Assembly: GCA_015680905.1 (NCBI GenBank)
Contig: CM027381.1
Location: 21,243,501 to 21,307,500, forward strand
Source: Coptis chinensis
Taxonomy: Eukaryota > Streptophyta > Magnoliopsida > Ranunculales > Ranunculaceae
Direction: 5' to 3'
DNA length: 64,000 nucleotides
The notes below the pieces were generated by a model, which worked only from the letters and a program-made list of their open reading frames with translations, was not told the DNA's origin and ran no database searches. This document shows, one piece after another, positions 23,050 to 34,989 of the stretch; within the stretch, counting starts at the first letter, position 1, and each line of letters begins with the position of its first letter. The position numbers and the translations under genes were made by a program.

Positions 23050-24532
23050 TGATAAGAGCCCAAAACTGTAGTTTTAACCCTGTAACAGTCATACTTTTAG
23101 ACCAATTATGTGAGTAATAATTAATAGTTAATACTTATTACGTGTTTTTATGCGTTACAGGCTTCAAAGTCAATTATGTGCAGAAATATGCCACTTTGAT
23201 GAGATAGAGGAGCAATGATTGGTTGCTAAGGAGTTCGGTGATTAAAGGCCAAGATTCAAAAAGACAAAGCCTCTGTAAAGCCCGGTCAAAAGACGAAAAG
23301 TCAAAGTCAACGCGGGCAGAAACAGCACTCAAAATCAGTAGAACTTCCAAAGGCCGTATCTTTGGACTCAGACCTCAGAATTGGGCCTACCTTATGTCAA
23401 AACGACCGGTTCGGAAAGAGCTTTCCAATGGTCTAAGCCTTGACCCAATTAGAGGAGCAGAAGTAGACGAAAAGTCTGTTAAAGCCAACTGCAGCTGAAG
23501 AGGCCTTTTTGGACTGAAAGAATTGGGTTTTGGGCCTGATTCTCTGTCCCAAAACATGGCTCCAAGCCCATGCACGATTTTTGGATCTGAAAACATATAA
23601 AAACAAAAGCTTAGCTATTTGTTAATGGTAGCTAGTTAGACCTAAAAAATATATATAATTCTAGATCTAGTTACAGTATAGTAATTAAGTTTAAGTTCCA
23701 ATTTCAATTCTTGTTTTAGATTAAGTCTTGAATCATTGTTCTTGATTGATTAGATAAATAAAATAGTTATTTTTATCAATTTTGATTTTTGTCATTTCAA
23801 TTTATAGATCTAATTTTAATTATTGTTGATTATCATTTCGTAGTTTAAGTAGATTGAAACATTGTTAGTTAAATTAGTTAAGTTAGAATTTTAATATGAT
23901 GTGTAGTTATAATTCAATGGGAAATGATGGGTTGATGACTCAAGGCTAAAACCTCCATTAGAGGGGTTGATGAAGCTTTGATGAAAACTTAGTGGTATAG
24001 TGTAGAAGCATTGTAGAATCTATTCCACTCTAGAAGGTCGTGATTAAGCCATGAGAATGGGTGGGCGACCTCACATGCTAGTTAGTATTTGGTAGAAATG
24101 CCATGAACACTAGGGATTAGAACTCGAAATTCTTGCCGTAGAAGAGCGTGAGAATCGAGATACAAGAATCTATGCTAGGTTATTAAGTTGGATTCGAGGT
24201 GGATTCAATTCCCCTCTAATCCTTTATCTAGATTCAAAAACAATCATATTTCCATAGCATTCGTAGTTTAAATTCAACATAATCAATTTCATATTGTATC
24301 GTAGTATAACACCCTTTGTAAAGCTCTCATTAGACTTAAGACCGATTAATTAGACTAGAAAATATTCCATGCTAGAGAACTAGGAGTGGAACGAATTTGT
24401 TACTCCACTCTATTTCGATAGAATTGAAAGCAGAAACTTTGATAAATATAGACACGTAAAGAGTTTTAGTTTACTTACGTTTTGAGTTCATCGTTCATTT
24501 CGTAGGTAAACTATCATTTTTATCTTTTATCA
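23050..24532 (+). repeat. 5' LTR of element D
   Basis: 1483 bp, TGATAAGAGCCC to TTTTATCA. Landmarks: a TATA box candidate at 23596-23602, the GGCTAAAACCTCCATTAGAGG box at 23944-23964, and a U5 hairpin (arms 24468-24479 and 24501-24512). The small ORFs at 23223-23498 and on the minus strand are not genes; the same ORFs recur in other LTR copies. Confidence 0.95.
23596..23602 (+). promoter_or_regulatory. TATA box candidate in the D 5' LTR
   Basis: CATATAAAAACAAAAGCTTAG is kept in the D 3' LTR (TATAAAA at 49313). The LTRs of E (43579-43573 and 32668-32662, minus) and F (62867-62861, minus) have GTATAAAA in the same place, so it is probably the Pol II promoter of this LTR subfamily. Confidence 0.55.
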
Positions 24533-24534
24533 AA

Positions 24535-24547
24535 TGGCGCCGCTGCC
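24535..24547 (+). other. Primer-binding site of element D (tRNA-Asp)
   Basis: TGGCGCCGCTGCC, two bases after the LTR. It differs at one position from the complement of the plant tRNA-Asp 3' end (TGGCGCCGTTGCC). Confidence 0.82.
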
Positions 24548-25184
24548 ATCTTAGTTTCACTTTAGCATTGTTTTCATAGTATAATTAGTCATTTTTAAGT
24601 CTCATTAAACCCACCCACCCTTGTTTGATTCATACTGTGGTTGTCCGTTTTAGCGTTGAAAAGTTTCAAAAAAAATTAATCTTGGCGACGACGCCTCTAA
24701 CCTAAGCACTGCGCAAGCGCTGGAACCTTGGAGCGACCGCCCCCATCTCGAGCGCGACCCGCCCTAAAACACTGTAACTTGGAGTTACACGGAGCGCGAC
24801 CGCGCCCTAAGCGAGTGCACCCGCGCCCTAAGCTAAATTTTCCGGATTTCTACAGGTTTGTTTCGAACTTCGATTTTCTAAGTTTTTCAGTGTTCTAACT
24901 TGTTATTTACACTGAACACGCGTAAACAAGACACTATTCATAAGCGAAGCAAGGACCCCATCAGGTATTCCTTTCTTCCATACCTCGCATCTCCAGTTAG
25001 AGGTTTATACTAAAATATCAAGATTGTTTGGAGTGTTGTCGTGTTTAGACTTAGACTTGCATGAGATTAAGGTCGTGGGAGAAAACACCGAGCGTAATTA
25101 ACCGTCAACGCGTCAACAAACAAATCTATCGAGTATACCAATCACTACACCTCTAGCTACTATTCCACCAAACCACACGACATA
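24548..25184 (+). other. Leader of element D
   Basis: Non-coding. A GC-rich patch at 24684-24840 has repeated GAGCGCGACC and CGCGCCCTAAG words, as in the leader of A. The conserved GCGAAGCAAGGAC segment followed by CAG/GTATTC (24962-24970) is splice-donor-like. No acceptor was assigned. Confidence 0.7.
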
Positions 25185-27075
25185 ATGGCTGAAGAAAGAG
25201 AGACTCCTCTCTCCAGATTTTTTACAAAGCCTTGGCGATAGCCCTAAATCTTGCATCGTTCTAGCGGACCCGGGGGATTTTGAATTCCCCAAACATATTT
25301 AATTTGTTACCCGTTTTCCATGGTTTAGACCATGAAAAACCTTATCAACACATGCATAGGATTGAACAAGTCCTTACAACATTCCATCATCCTACGGTTG
25401 GTGCGAACAGATTAAACCGAGGGTATTTCCCTTCACCTTAGCCCGATAAGGTAAGCGTCTTGGTTAAGCGCCCAAAGCCCTAACTCTGTGGACTCGTGGG
25501 CTAAACTTGTTCAATTTGTTTATGGAACATTTTACCCACCCCTAAAGACGGATGAGATGCTTTCCAAGATTCATTTTTCCGACAAAATCCTCATGAATCA
25601 TTTTTCGAGGCTTGGAATCGTTTCACCGATCTGCTTATAGAGTGTCCACACCATAACCTAGCAAAAGACACGTTAGTTCGTGCCTTTTTCAAAGGACTTC
25701 AACATCACCATAAAGAAGTCCTTGACATAATGAATGGGGGTTTTCCTAAGTAAAGGAGCCTGGGAGGCTTACAAATTTTTAGAAGATCAAACTAAACGTA
25801 ATAACAATTGGGGGGTAGTGATGATATCCCCCGCTCTGTTAGTTCTTCTTCAACGATTAAGGGGCTGGTATGTTTGAGATGAAACCCAATCTAGAACTTA
25901 AAAATTTAATCGAATCTCTAACTAAAAAGGTTGAGGCTATTTCTGTGCAAAAAAAGCATATCCCCGTCATGAATGTCAACTCCAACCCATGTAATGTCTG
26001 TTTGAGTCCTGAGCACCCTGAATCTTATTGTCCTCTCGCCTATGAACAACAACAATTAGAGCAAGACAATGTTTGCTCCATTAATAGCTATCATATTCCT
26101 AATTCCCCATGGAGACAACATCCCAATTTTAGTTGGCAAAACAATCAACAAGTTTCACCTCCAGGGTTTAATGACCAAAATGTTAGGCAAGCAAACAACT
26201 ATAATCAAGCTCCACCTAGGCAAGGACAGGGACAAAGTCAGGAAAATTATAATAATTATAACAACCAAGCGCAACCACGACAAGGTTTAGCACAAGGTCA
26301 GGGTAATTATAATAGTTATAATACCAATAGAGGTATCGTTCTGGTTAACAATAGTAACTATCACAACCCACCCATAAATAATCAGCGTGAGATAGTTCCA
26401 GTCGCACCACTTGTGACTACTACACCATCACATCCGAATCGTATAGACGCCTTTATACAGGTTACCCAACAACTTTTCCAATCAATGACTCAATCAAACC
26501 AACAGATCTTACAATCCATAAATCAGGGCATACAACAGTTAGCCCAAGAGAAAGCCCAACCAAAAGGTGTTTCGGGACAAGCAATACCAAACCCTAAAAC
26601 AGAAAACACAGCCTTTGAGGTAAACGGTAATACTAGTACGAAAACTACAATCGTAGGTGACCTTAATGCCATCACCACTCTCCGCTCTGGAAGAGTGGTT
26701 GATAACAAAGTAACTATGCCTATAGTTACCCCATCAATACTCCCTACACCGGATATCAAACTAGATACCGAAGTAGAAACTGAAAAGCCTACCACTGTAG
26801 AGGTACCAGTTAAACAACAAACAAAGAAACAGAAAGCCAAGGTTACACATCAAGTCGAGCCATACGCTAAATATAGAGCGAAACTACCATTCCCTCATAA
26901 GTTAGCCATGCTAACCAGGGATACAAACTTTGAGGAGATTAGGAACGTTTTCAAGAATCTAACGATAAACCTTCCTTTTCTCGAAGCTATTAAAAAGCTA
27001 CCTAACCACGCTAAGTTTCTTAAAGAGTTGTGCACTACTAGGCGTAAGACCAACATACCTAAAGGCGCTTTCTAA
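25185..27075 (+). pseudogene. gag: gag of element D, N-terminal half broken
   Basis: ATG 25185 starts MAEERETPLS, then single-base shifts break the capsid part up to about 25860, though HGLDHEKPYQHMHRI and PPLKTDEML can be read in pieces. From 25870 a 401-codon frame is open: zinc knuckle CNVCLSPEHPESYC (about 25990-26031), a Gln/Asn/Gly-rich low-complexity region with QGQGNYN-type repeats (26190-26340), RSGRVVDNKVTMP (about 26683-26721), a Lys/Glu-rich stretch, and the gag end FKNLTINLPFLEAIKKLPNH. The stop at 27073-27075 and a frame change soon after separate it from protease, while C shows the two were once fused. Confidence 0.9.
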
Positions 27076-27107
27076 CCTGAGCAGTTCCTAACTTTATCGA
27101 AAATAAT

Positions 27108-27990
27108 GGAATTGTTAAGTACAAGGACCCAATTAGATCCTATCTTGTAAAATGCACCTTAGGAGATTCCCACACGGCGACGGCTTTATTAGACCCGGGG
27201 CGAAGTGTTAACTTACTCCCGTATTACTTGTATAAACAAATAGGTCTACAAGAAATGCAACCTACAAAAATAACGTTGCAATTAGCGGACAGGTCAATTA
27301 AGTATCCTAAGGGTGTAGTGGAAAACGTGCTTGTTAAGGTTCAGGATTTTTACTATCCTGCTGATTTTGTTATCCTCGATACAAAAGTCGCTAACGACTC
27401 TATACCGATCATCTTAGGGCGCCCCTTCTTGGCAACTGCCAACGCACTTATAAATTACCGCGATGGTAAAATGTCCTTATCTTTTGGAAATCTTACAGTT
27501 GAGGTAAATGTTTTTAAAATGATGAAACAGTTACCAGATTCGTCTATAGATGGGGAGGTTAGCATGATCGAGAGCTTAGCTCAAGATTATTTTAACAACA
27601 CGTTTCCCGAAAACAATATGTACAAATTCCTTTCTTTTGGAATTTTAGATTTTGTAAATGACTCCTACTTAGAGGAAGTCAACACCATCCTTGAGTCCAC
27701 ACCAATTGTAGACCCTTCGGTTGCTCCATATATTGAGTATGAAGACTTGCTACCTAAGCAAGTATTCATTATGCAAAATAAGGACCCCGACGAAACATCT
27801 ATTGATTTTCCTTCCACCCCAGTGCTTAAACCTCTTCCCCCGGAGTTAAAATATATTCCACTTGATCCGGATGGTAATCATCCGGTAATTATATCTTCTC
27901 TGTTATCTAAGAATGAAGAGACACGTTTAATCTGGGTGATTAGGGAACATCGGTCGGCGATTGGTTGGTCCCTAGCCGACATTAAGGGAA
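27108..27990 (+). pseudogene. Protease of element D with altered active site
   Basis: The frame reads NGIVKYKDPIRSYLVKCTLGD, then ALLDPGRSVNLLPYYLYKQ (27183-27239). The expected DTGA is DPGR (27192-27203), so the aspartate is present but its neighbours are not, and activity is doubtful. Then come LQLADRSIKYPKGVVENVLV, DFYYPADFVI and IILGRPFLATANA, followed by a spacer rich in Glu/Pro (LESTPIVDPSVAPYIEYEDL) that leads in frame into RT. This spacer replaces the acidic spacer of A, C and E. Gypsy proteases cut the Gag-Pol precursor and act as dimers. Confidence 0.85.
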
Positions 27991-29340
27991 TTGACCCTAA
28001 TGTTTGCACTCATCGTATCCATTTGGAGGATAACGCGAAGACTTCTTGCGAACCTCAGCATCGCTTGAACCCTGCCATGAAAGAGGTGGTTAGGGAAGAA
28101 GTCTTACGATTACTCGATGAGGGTATCATATACCCAATCTCTGATAGCGAATGGGTAAGCCCCATTCATGTAGTTCCTAAGAAATCGGGAGTTACCATGG
28201 TACGTAACGGGAAAGGTGACTATGTTGTCACACAAGGTCCTATGAAATGGAGGATCTGTATTGATTACAGACGTTTAAATGCTATGACACGAAAGGATCA
28301 CTTTCCTTTACCTTTTATAGATCAAATGCTCAAACGCCTAGCTGGTCATGCTTTTTATTGTTTTCTGGATGGCTACTCAGGCTATTTTCAGATTATTATT
28401 GATATTGATGACCAAGAAAAGACTACCTTCACATGTCCCTTTGGAGCGTATGCCTATAAGCGAATGCCTTTTGCCTTTGTAATGCTCCGGTACCTCCGGT
28501 GATTGTATGCTTCATATATTTAGTGACATGGTAGAGCTTTATGGAAGTTTTCATGGATGATTTTTCTATCTATGGAGACTCCTTCATAGACTGTTTGTCT
28601 AACCTGTCTAAGGTTTTGACACGTTGTGAAGAAAAGAGCCTCGTTTTAAATTGGGAAAAGTGTCATTTCATGGTGAAAAAGGGTATAGTACTAGGTCACA
28701 TCGTATCTAGTGATGGCATCGAAGTAGATAAGGCCAAACTAGATAAGATAGCGACCCTACCTAAACCACGGACTGTCCGTGATATTAGAGCCTTTCTAGG
28801 CCATGCAGGTTTTTATAGGCAGTTTATTAAAGACTTCTCGAAAATAGCTAGGCCTTTAACTAATCTGCTTTTGAAGGATGCAATCTTTGATTTTCATTTT
28901 AACTGTAAGCAGGCTTTTGAAACTTTAAAAGCCGCCCTAACCTCTGCACCTATTATACAGCCTCCCGATTGGTCTAAACCTTTCGAACTCATGTGTGATG
29001 CTAGTGACTATGCAGTTGGTGCAGTCTTGGGACAAAAACTAGATAATAAGTCCACTGTTATTTATTATGCTAGTAAAACCTTAAACGATGCTCAACGGAA
29101 TTATTCAACTACAGAAAAAGAATTATTAGCCGTCATTTATGCTTTAGATAAGTTTCGTCCTTATTTGGTTGGTTCTAAAACTTTAGTTTACACGGACCAT
29201 GCAGCCCTTAAGTACCTTCTTGCAAAGAAGGATGCTAAGCAGAGATTAATCCGATGGATCCTTCTCCTGCAAGAGATCACATTAGAAATAAAGGACAAAA
29301 GAAGGGTCGAAAACGTAGTTGCCGACCACTTATCTAGACT
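27991..29340 (+). pseudogene. Reverse transcriptase and RNase H of element D, frameshifted
   Basis: RT starts around DPNVCTHRIHLED, followed by LLDEGIIYPISDSEWVSPIH, VPKKSG, MKWRICIDYRRLNAMTRKDH (fingers), FPLPFIDQML and FLDGYSGYFQI. The frame fails at about 28478-28541 by small indels inside the conserved PF-GLCNAP block. It resumes at 28541 with the catalytic [10 protein letters not shown], then [13 protein letters not shown] and [12 protein letters not shown]. RNase H has [18 protein letters not shown] (about 28984), [31 protein letters not shown] and ADHLSRL. This is the only RT in the window apart from the copia remnant. It belongs to the chromovirus-free Athila/Tat side of Ty3/gypsy, judged from the gag and env-like context. 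Confidence 0.92.
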
Positions 29341-30714
29341 TACAAACGACGATAATAGTGATTCTGAGTCCATACCGGACTCTTTTCCTGATGAGCATCT
29401 GTATGCTATTTTTTCAACACCATGGTATGCTGACATTGTAAATTATTTAGCAGCTGATGTTATGCCTTATAATTGGTCAAGAAATGAACCTAAGAAGTTC
29501 TTGGCCAGAGTTAAGTTATACTACTGGGATGAGCCCTACCTTTTTAAGTATTGTGCATATCAGATTATTCGTCGTTGTATTCCCCAGTGGGAATATAATG
29601 AAGTTCTATCGTTCTGCCATGACAAAGAGTGTGGTGGCCATTTTAGTGGGATGAAAATAGCCGCTAAAGTTCTTCAATGTGGATTTTATTGGCCTACCCT
29701 TTTTAAGGACGCCCAAGTGCATTGCGAGACGTGTATTCGTTGCCAACAACTTGGGCAAATCACGAAGCGTAATATGATGCCATTAAATCCAATCTTGATA
29801 GTAGAAATTTTTTGACGTTTGGGGCATTGATTTCATGGGTCCTTTCCCTGTTTTCCACGGTTTCATTTATATTCTAGTTGCCGTGGACTACGTGTCTAAA
29901 TGGATAGAGGCCCTAGCTTGCCGTAGCAATGACCATAAGACCGTTGTATTTTTATTAAAGAATATATTTTTCGTCGGTTTGGCATTCCTAAAGCCATCAT
30001 TAGTGATGGTGGAATACATTTTGCAACAGAGTTGTTGCATCCCTAGTGAAAAAGTATGGAGTTACACACAAAGTAGCAACTCCTTATCATCCACAAACTA
30101 GCGGACAAGTAGAAGTTTCTAATAGGGAAATTAAAAAGATTTTAGAAACAACTGTAAACCCTGATTGGAAAGACTGGTCGAAGCGTCTATCGGATGCCTT
30201 ATGGGCGTATAGAACTGCTTTCAAAACTCCTATAGGTATGTTTCCCTTTAGACTTGAATTTGGGAAACCATGTCATTTGCCCGTTGAATTAGAGCACCGT
30301 GCTCTGTGGGCTATAAAAAGCCTTAACTTCAATATTGATGAGGCAGGTGTCAAACGCAAGTTGCAATTGAATGAGCTTGAAGAAATCCGTAGGGATTCTT
30401 ACGATCTCGCGAAGGATTATAAAGCTAACATGAAACGTGTTCATGATAAGCAAATCTTGTGCAAAGAGTTTGTGGTCGGTCAAAAGGTCTTGCTTTACAA
30501 CTCCCGTCTACATATTTTCCCAGGGAAACTAAAAACACGTTGGTCTGGTCCTTTTCTGGTTACTGAAGTCACCCCTTACGGGGCAATCACCTTGGTAAAT
30601 CCCAATGACAACAGTACCTTTCAAGTTAATGGTCAATGGTTAAAACATTTTCACGAACTTCTGTCCCCTGATATAGAGGAAGTCCTTTTACAAGACCCTG
30701 TCTATGAGGATTGA
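29341..30714 (+). pseudogene. Integrase of element D, frameshifted
   Basis: The zinc-binding HHCC region ([12 protein letters not shown] ... [12 protein letters not shown], about 29628-29754) is in the same frame as RNase H. The first catalytic Asp block WGIDFMGPF is at about 29820-29845, after a frame change at about 29813. The second catalytic Asp region (ISDGGIHF, about 29996-30020) sits in yet another frame. The third block [15 protein letters not shown] (about 30091-30135) is in the open frame 30046-30714, together with [17 protein letters not shown] and the C-terminal [19 protein letters not shown]-like and HFHELL motifs. At least two indels lie between 29813 and 30046, so no intact integrase is made. 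Confidence 0.92.
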
Positions 30715-31707
30715 CCTTTGTCATTTGGTGTACTTCCTTCCACTTCCATATAGTGGTAAGTGCACCATCCAGGTAACCGGGCCCTCCCTATGGAGTGTGT
30801 GTGGCTGTAAATCTTTGGATCCTAAGTCCACGTTTCACATAATTCACGTTTTCCACTTTTGCATGTTTTCTCGATTTTTGAGTCATGTTCCTCTATGGGG
30901 TGAATTATGTATGTATTGTTTTTCATTTTTCTTATAATAAACTAATAAAAAAATAAAAAATTCTAAATCATAGAAATAGCAATCCAACAAGTCTTAGGAA
31001 TTTGACTTTAAACGACCCACGTTAAAACAAATTTTGTGTTTAAATATTTGTTTGGGGGTGGGCAGTCGGTCTTTCCATCCGGATTGCTCGAACTTTCCAT
31101 TTGTGTTGCTTAGGCCCAGTAGTGTAGTTCAATTGGGTTGACGTTATCTAAAACTTAGATTTCCTTCGTTCGCATAACTTACGTCACACACGCACTTTGA
31201 GGCATTTTTCCACCTTCTTATACGTCACCCATGGCTGGAATTGAGTGTTTTATGGATCATTGGATTGGAAATTCTGTACTGATCATTTCCATAACTCATT
31301 CGCCAAAATCGGGCCAGTAATGAAGCGGCAAATTGAATTTGAAATTGCGCGAAAAATCGGGAAATTTCGGAATTCAAATTGGGCTTGGGCCCAAACTTCA
31401 AGACTACTAGCAAAGCACTTCGCGCCCTTCCTTCCCAAAAACGCATAGTTCTTTCCTTTCCAATCCCGCCGGTTACCAAAGTTTAAAACAAACCTTGAAC
31501 ACCAAAATAAAAAATAAAAAATAAAAAAAAAAAAAATAAAAAAAAAAAAAAAAAAAAGAAAAGGAAACCTAACTACACCCACACCAAGCAATTCAATCCA
31601 ACACAAATCTTCTCCAAACCATTACCACCACCAACCCCAACAATTTTAAAACTCCGAAAACAGCCACCAATTCAAGCTTCAACCACCACCGTACCCACCA
31701 TCGCCAC
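30715..31707 (+). other. Spacer between integrase and ORF-X in element D (left part)
   Basis: No supported gene. It begins with sequence shared with E 38790-38640 (GTAAGTGCACCAT, TCCCTATGGAGTGTGTG). A TTTGGGGGTGGG tract lies at 31051-31062. A segment shared with E about 38380-38160 follows, then an A-rich run at 31500-31558 and a CCACC-rich stretch. E is inserted at 31708, with the duplication GCCAC at 31703-31707. Confidence 0.7.
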
Positions 31708-33096
31708 TGATAAGAGTGAAATGAATAGTTTACCTACGAAATGAACGATGAATTCACAACGTAAGTAAACTAAAACTATTTTTTGTTACTTGTTTATCAA
31801 AGTTTTCTTCTACTCTCAATCCTATGAGATAAAGTGGAGTAGGAAGTTCGTTCCACTCTTAGTCCTTCCGTATGCTTGTATTCTAGTCTCAATACTCTAC
31901 TTAAAGTCAATGAGAGCTTTTTACGAAAAGTGGACTAGACTACGATGCAACTACCCACCTAAATGCAACTAGTCGGTTATCGAATATTAAGGGAATGCTA
32001 CGTTGATTCGATGTTAAGGAGTTAGAGAGGGGATTGATTCCACCTTAACTCAACTTAATCCACTAGCGACGAAGTCGTAAGTAATCGAATTGAAGCTGCT
32101 ACTGCGAGAACAATCGGTTCTTCCTAATTCCTAATTACACATGGCATTTCTACCAATTTATAACTAGCATGTGAACAATTAAACCCATTCTCATGGTGAA
32201 CTAATTATTTCTGGCGTGGAATAGAAATTACGACGACTCTACGGTAAACGGAATCAAGCTTTCATCAAGGCTTCTCAACCCCTCTAATGGAGGTTTAGCC
32301 TTGAATCATTCATAATCATTTCCATTTAGATTAAAACTAAACATAATATAAAGCATTAAAATTTACTTAATTAAACAATAATGAAATCTAAATTAATGAC
32401 TAAAATGAAATAAGAACAAGAATTGAAATTAGATCTAGAAATGGAAATGACAAAAATCGAAATTGATAAAGAATACTACTTTATTGATCTAATCAAATTG
32501 AAGAGCAAGATTCAAAGGTTTAATCTAATACAGGATTTGAAACTAATTAAATAAAACAATTAAATCTAGATCTAGAAGCTATTTTAATGGCTACTTTCTA
32601 TTCTAAGCTATCTACCTAACCTAACTGCTCTGACTCCATTAACACTGAGTCAAGCTTTTGTTTTTATACATCCAGATCCAAAAATCGTGCATGGGCTTGG
32701 AGCCATGTTTTGGGCCAGAGAATCAGGCCCAAAACCCAATTCTTTCAGTCCAAAAAGGCCTCTTCAGCTGCAGTTGGCTTCCACATACTTTTAATCCACT
32801 TCTGCTCCTCTGATTGGGTCAAGGCTTGGACCATTGCAAAGATCTTTCCGAGCCGGTCGTTTTGACATAAGGTAGGCCTCAATCCGAGGTCTGAGTCCAA
32901 AGATATGGCATTCGGAAGTTCTGCTGACTTTTGCTCCTTTATCTCGCTAAAGTGGCACATTTCTGCACATAATGGACTTTGAAGCCTGAAATGCATAAAA
33001 ACATAATCGGTATTAACTCTTACTTATTATTCACATAATTGGTCTAACAAATTATGATTATTAAGGGGTTAAAACTACAGTTTTGGGCTCTTATCA
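31708..33096 (-). repeat. 3' LTR of element E
   Basis: 1389 bp, bounded by TGATAAGAG (left) and CTCTTATCA (right). U5 hairpin arms are at 31727-31738 and 31760-31771, the CCTCTAATGGAGG box at 32281-32300, and the TATA candidate at 32668-32662. Confidence 0.95.
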
Positions 33097-33110
33097 AACC
33101 ACCCCAAACA
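33097..33110 (-). other. Polypurine tract of element E
   Basis: On the minus strand TGTTTGGGGTGGTT lies directly before the 3' LTR, preceded by a GAGGATAAGC box. Confidence 0.82.
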
Positions 33111-34072
33111 AACATTTTGCTTATCCTCAAGCAAAGATGAGAAATTAGAATAAGTGACCAAAATGGAGTTCTACCTAATCTCGTTTATTTGAGTGTGATT
33201 GCATTGACCATATGCAACAAGGCCTTAAACCACTAGGAATTCCCTAGTGGACGAGTTATAGCCCTCGTGAGAGTTTTCGGTGAAGGTACTCACAAACTTC
33301 ATCTATACTTCAACGACTAAGAAAATAAAACTATTGTTTCCTTATTCATGCTCCAAATTATCTATCGTCTCACTAGCTATGAACAAGAATAACCAAGTCA
33401 AAAACCTAAGCTAATATATGCATAATAATCTATCATCTACAATAAACATATACCACAATAGGTAGTACTATAAAATGTTTAGCGGGTTTGTTTCGAGAAC
33501 TTCGGAATAAGCGTCCTTAAGTAGGTTCTCACAATAATAGTCAAGAAACAACACTCTGATTTTTCCACTCAAGTTTTGCTACTCCGATTAATACAGTGGG
33601 CACACTTTACCTTACAATCTCAATGACACACAGGAGGAAGCGGAGTCGATCAAACACATCTGCCACTTACTATCACACTAACCTATTCCTAATTGAGCTA
33701 GAGGTCTTTATTAGGTGTTACGGGGATTAGGAGATGGTTTAAGAAGGAAGGAAATGGATATTCTAAAGGACAAGTCTGAGATAATAGAGTCTTCATATTA
33801 TGTAACTAGAGAAAACCTTGTTATTTACTTTTTGCTTCTACACTTTGTTTCCATCCTTAGCCATATTTTTCTTTTTCTTTCCTTTGGCTTTTGACTCCCT
33901 TTTATTCTATTTTTGGAGTTTTTATTTTATTTCTATTTTTTTTCTTTTCCTTGGATGGAAACTTATTTTCTTTATTTTCTGAAGCACTAACTAATTTTTG
34001 TTTACACAGGTTTTTCTCTTCTTCTTTCTTCATTCATTCTATTCTCGGACTTATTCTAAATTGGGTAGGTTG

Positions 34073-34147
<75 letters not shown>

Positions 34148-34989
34148 TTTTATTTTATTTTGTTTTTGTTTTGTAACAGGGTAAAGGAATTGTGGTTTAT
34201 GGAAGGGCTAATGAAAGGCTCGATGGGGTGACTAGCGGAAAATAATTCATAGGTTTGAATTTACGGCTATATCGATCCAAAAAGGGCCTAAATTCTCGCT
34301 TAGGATATGATTTTAGTGATCAAGCAAGTGGGCGTGTGATTTCTCTATCCGGATTTTACTTCTCCCTTGTGTCATTTCTCAATTGTTTCACTCATATAAG
34401 GCTTTAGGCTATATTCTCACAGGATTTGTAGAATAAGTACTCTAGCCTAGATTTGAAACTTCTTGCCAAACAATCATAGATACTCATGTAATATATTTAT
34501 AGATAGATGCAAAGATTATTACCTACATATTAACCTAAGTTTCTAACAATTATTCTGATGCAAAAGCTATGTGAGACTTCTAGATTGTTAAGAGCATGGA
34601 GAAAGAAACAATACCAATATTCCTAAGTGTATAGCATAACTTATTTATTTATATTTTTAAATTTTTGAAATTTTAACTAGAAAACAAATGCATATTATAC
34701 ATATTTATATCCTAACAGATGCCTTAATTACACGAGTTTCTATGCCCCCCCCAAACAAGAAGCATGCTTTGTCCTCAAAGCATTTAAATAAAATGGGTAG
34801 AAAAATACCATTTGAAGCGTGAAATTCAGGAACATCTGCAAAAGAAGGTTAGAACGTACTAATATAGGAAATAAAACTGACTCAACTCTATACGAGTTCT
34901 ACCCATTATGGGGTTAAAAGAATGAAATTGCTTGGGACATAAGCCGACACTAACAGAAACTAAAACTTACCTCCACTCCCGCTGTTATT
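33111..34989 (-). other. Non-coding 3' domain of element E, with an (AT)n microsatellite
   Basis: Same boxes as in Z and D in reverse orientation: GTTTCCATCC near 33845 in plus-strand reading, the CCTCTTTTTGGATCGATATAG-type segment near 34270, and a GGGGGGGG tract at about 34745-34753 after GAGGACAAAGC. The site that is a run of 44 A in Z is here a 64-bp AT repeat (34081-34144) plus a T run. The small plus-strand ORFs are low-complexity. Confidence 0.75.

Noticed and set aside
33998..34231. ORF with an Ile-Tyr repeat
   Set aside because: Translation of the AT microsatellite.
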